Of a DNA stretch of 7,213 nt, positions 6,318 to 7,213 are shown piece by piece (position 1 is the first letter of the stretch; every line of letters begins with the position of its first letter). This DNA comes from Thermoplasmata archaeon (lineage in GTDB: Archaea > Thermoplasmatota > Thermoplasmata > RBG-16-68-12). The notes under the pieces were generated by a model. The model was not told where the DNA came from, ran no database searches, and saw only the letters and a list, made by a program, of their open reading frames with translations. The DNA lies in assembly GCA_013329855.1 (NCBI GenBank), contig DUJI01000022.1, forward strand, positions 1 through 7,213, given 5' to 3'. The translations under genes and the position numbers were made by a program.

Positions 6318-6848
6318 TTGGTCGCCGTATCGGCAGCCTACGTGGTGGGTAAGTCGCTCGAGGCCTACCCCGGTTCCGCCACGGCCGTCGCAGCCTTCGT
6401 TTCCCTGTTCGCCCTCGGCTATGCACGGGCCTCGGGCCTGGGCCATCCGACCCGGGCCCGCATCTACAAGCATCTCCTCGTCCTACCCGGCGACCACTTC
6501 CGCTCGATCATCCGGAGCCTGAGCATCGGCGTGGGCGAGGGAAGGCACCATCTCAACGTCATGCTCCGCGAAGGCCTGGTTCGCGAAGACAAGACGAACG
6601 GGCGGTGCCGCTACTATGCGGAGGGGCGGGGACCCGCGATGGAGCGCAACGAGCTATTTGCGAAGCACTGGGGCTACCGTGACCTGCGCCTTCGCGTGCT
6701 GTTCGCGGTGCGGAATCTGGGGGACGCAAGGCCGTCCGCGGTTGCGAAGTCGCTGGGCATCAGCCGGCAGCTCGCGGCGTACCACCTCAGGAACCTCGAA
6801 GAGCTCGGCCTCGTCACTCGCGTCGGCCGGAACTATCGTGCATCGTGA
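6318..6848 (+). CDS. Membrane-anchored tandem winged-helix transcription regulator
   Basis: From TTG 6318 the product has 176 residues. A hydrophobic N-terminal part (about 1-12 and 18-36, continued upstream in the same frame by [13 protein letters not shown]) suggests one or two membrane segments. Two DNA-binding winged helices follow: the first about 43-103 ([12 protein letters not shown], then [24 protein letters not shown] with the wing) and the second about 122-175 ([11 protein letters not shown], then [20 protein letters not shown] and [13 protein letters not shown]). Tandem winged helices tied to the membrane are common in euryarchaea and presumably control transcription in response to an envelope or membrane cue; targets are unknown. 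TTG 6318 is the only usual start in frame after the TGA at 6249-6251 and would cut into the first membrane helix. A GTG at 6256 in another frame gives a better N-terminus if one base was lost, possibly in the G6 run at 6264-6269. The C-terminus looks natural. Confidence 0.8.
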   Translation: MVAVSAAYVVGKSLEAYPGSATAVAAFVSLFALGYARASGLGHPTRARIYKHLLVLPGDHFRSIIRSLSIGVGEGRHHLNVMLREGLVREDKTNGRCRYYAEGRGPAMERNELFAKHWGYRDLRLRVLFAVRNLGDARPSAVAKSLGISRQLAAYHLRNLEELGLVTRVGRNYRAS

Positions 6849-7213
6849 CGCGGCCGCGTAGCCGCTCTTCTCCAGCTCACGGGCCAGGTCGGCGCCACCG
6901 TTCTTGATGATCCGGCCGCGCGCCAGGACGTGGACCTCGTGAGGGGTGATGTAGTCGAGGATGCGCTGGTAGTGCGTGATGATGAGCACGCCGAGATTCG
7001 GCCCTCGCAGCGCGTTCACGCCTTCGGAGACGACGCGCAGTGCGTCAATATCAAGACCGGAATCCGTCTCATCGAGAATCGCCATGCGAGGCTCCAGCAC
7101 CGCCATCTGCAAGATTTCGGCGCGCTTCTTCTCACCGCCTGAGAAGCCCTCATTGAGATAGCGATTGATAAACGCCTGGTCTACCTTCAGGACTTTCATC
7201 TTCTCAGCAAGAA
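6654..7213 (-). CDS. sufC: Fe-S cluster assembly ATPase SufC, C-terminal half, with an abnormal 3' end
   Basis: SufC is the ABC-type ATPase that works with SufB (and SufD) to assemble Fe-S clusters in the cytoplasm. The gene enters from the right edge; about 119 residues are recognisable Suf[21 protein letters not shown] (ABC signature, with the SufC-specific KKR), [21 protein letters not shown] (Walker B, catalytic Glu and D-loop; the last residue of this stretch is not essential to the match), [11 protein letters not shown] (H-loop) and a C-terminal ELEKSGYA. Normal SufC proteins end within about ten residues of that GY. Here the frame has no stop and continues about 65 more residues, to a TAG at 6654-6656, antisense to the winged-helix gene. 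That tail, below about 6855, has no SufC character and is probably not native. Third-position GC is lower than in serS (34 of 50 codons against 44 of 50 by hand count). The Walker A part lies outside the window. Confidence 0.85.
   Translation of the reverse strand, partial: LAEKMKVLKVDQAFINRYLNEGFSGGEKKRAEILQMAVLEPRMAILDETDSGLDIDALRVVSEGVNALRGPNLGVLIITHYQRILDYITPHEVHVLARGRIIKNGGADLARELEKSGYAAASRCTIVPADASDEAELFEVPEVVRRELPADAQRLRNRGRPCVPQIPHREQHAKAQVTVAPVLRK
6848..6859. repeat. Perfect 12-bp palindrome ACGCGGCCGCGT at the convergent gene boundary
   Basis: It begins in the stop codon of the winged-helix gene and lies just where SufC similarity ends on the other strand. It could be a shared terminator stem, although no T run follows on either side, or it could mark an assembly or recombination joint. 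Confidence 0.4.

Noticed and set aside
6654..6854. A 65-residue extension of SufC as a genuine new domain
   Set aside because: The stretch is exactly antisense to the second winged helix, lacks SufC character and has a different composition; SufC proteins normally end soon after the GY motif.
6848..6859. A cloning-vector remnant, because the palindrome contains a NotI site
   Set aside because: GCGGCCGC is expected now and then in DNA of about 70% GC, and no other vector or linker sequence flanks it.

Overview
The window comes from a GC-rich genome; hand counts give about 69% GC over 4141-4320 and about 70% over 6661-6780. It is most likely an archaeon, and my best guess is a high-GC member of the Thermoplasmatota. 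Three things point that way. TATA-like boxes sit at archaeal spacing, the clearest being about 27 bp upstream of the serS GTG start and another 10-40 bp upstream of other starts. The set includes a stand-alone Roadblock/LC7 protein and a membrane-anchored tandem winged-helix protein. The soluble PAS-GAF-PAS histidine kinase is of a type common in euryarchaea. The lineage is inference; only base composition and motifs are seen directly.

Layout. The left edge holds the first 74 codons of adenylosuccinate lyase (purB, minus strand). Divergent from it is a small two-helix membrane protein (from 318, plus), whose natural end is probably the TAG at 592-594, reachable only after a one-base frame change. 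Facing it is a minus-strand block of three genes: serS (4734-3445), a PAS-GAF-PAS histidine kinase (3345-1306) and a metallo-beta-lactamase-fold hydrolase (1262-591). A 136-bp divergent promoter region (4735-4870) separates serS from a plus-strand set: an unrecognised four-helix membrane protein (4871-5602), a Roadblock/LC7 protein (5752-6138) and a membrane-anchored protein with two winged helices (about 6256 or 6318 to 6848). The right edge is the C-terminal half of the Fe-S assembly ATPase SufC on the minus strand, converging on the winged-helix gene. No stretch longer than 300 bases lacks a gene.

How the genes relate. purB, serS and sufC are housekeeping genes for purine synthesis, translation and Fe-S assembly. 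The kinase has no transmembrane segment and no response regulator here, so it looks like an orphan intracellular sensor. The plus-strand trio could be a membrane-linked signalling or regulatory group, but only gene order supports this. I see no CRISPR array, tRNA, rRNA, transposase or defence system, and no convincing new system. The points most worth checking are the sufC end, which loses its stop and runs antisense into the winged-helix gene next to a 12-bp palindrome and a drop in GC, and two apparent one-base frame problems beside homopolymer runs.
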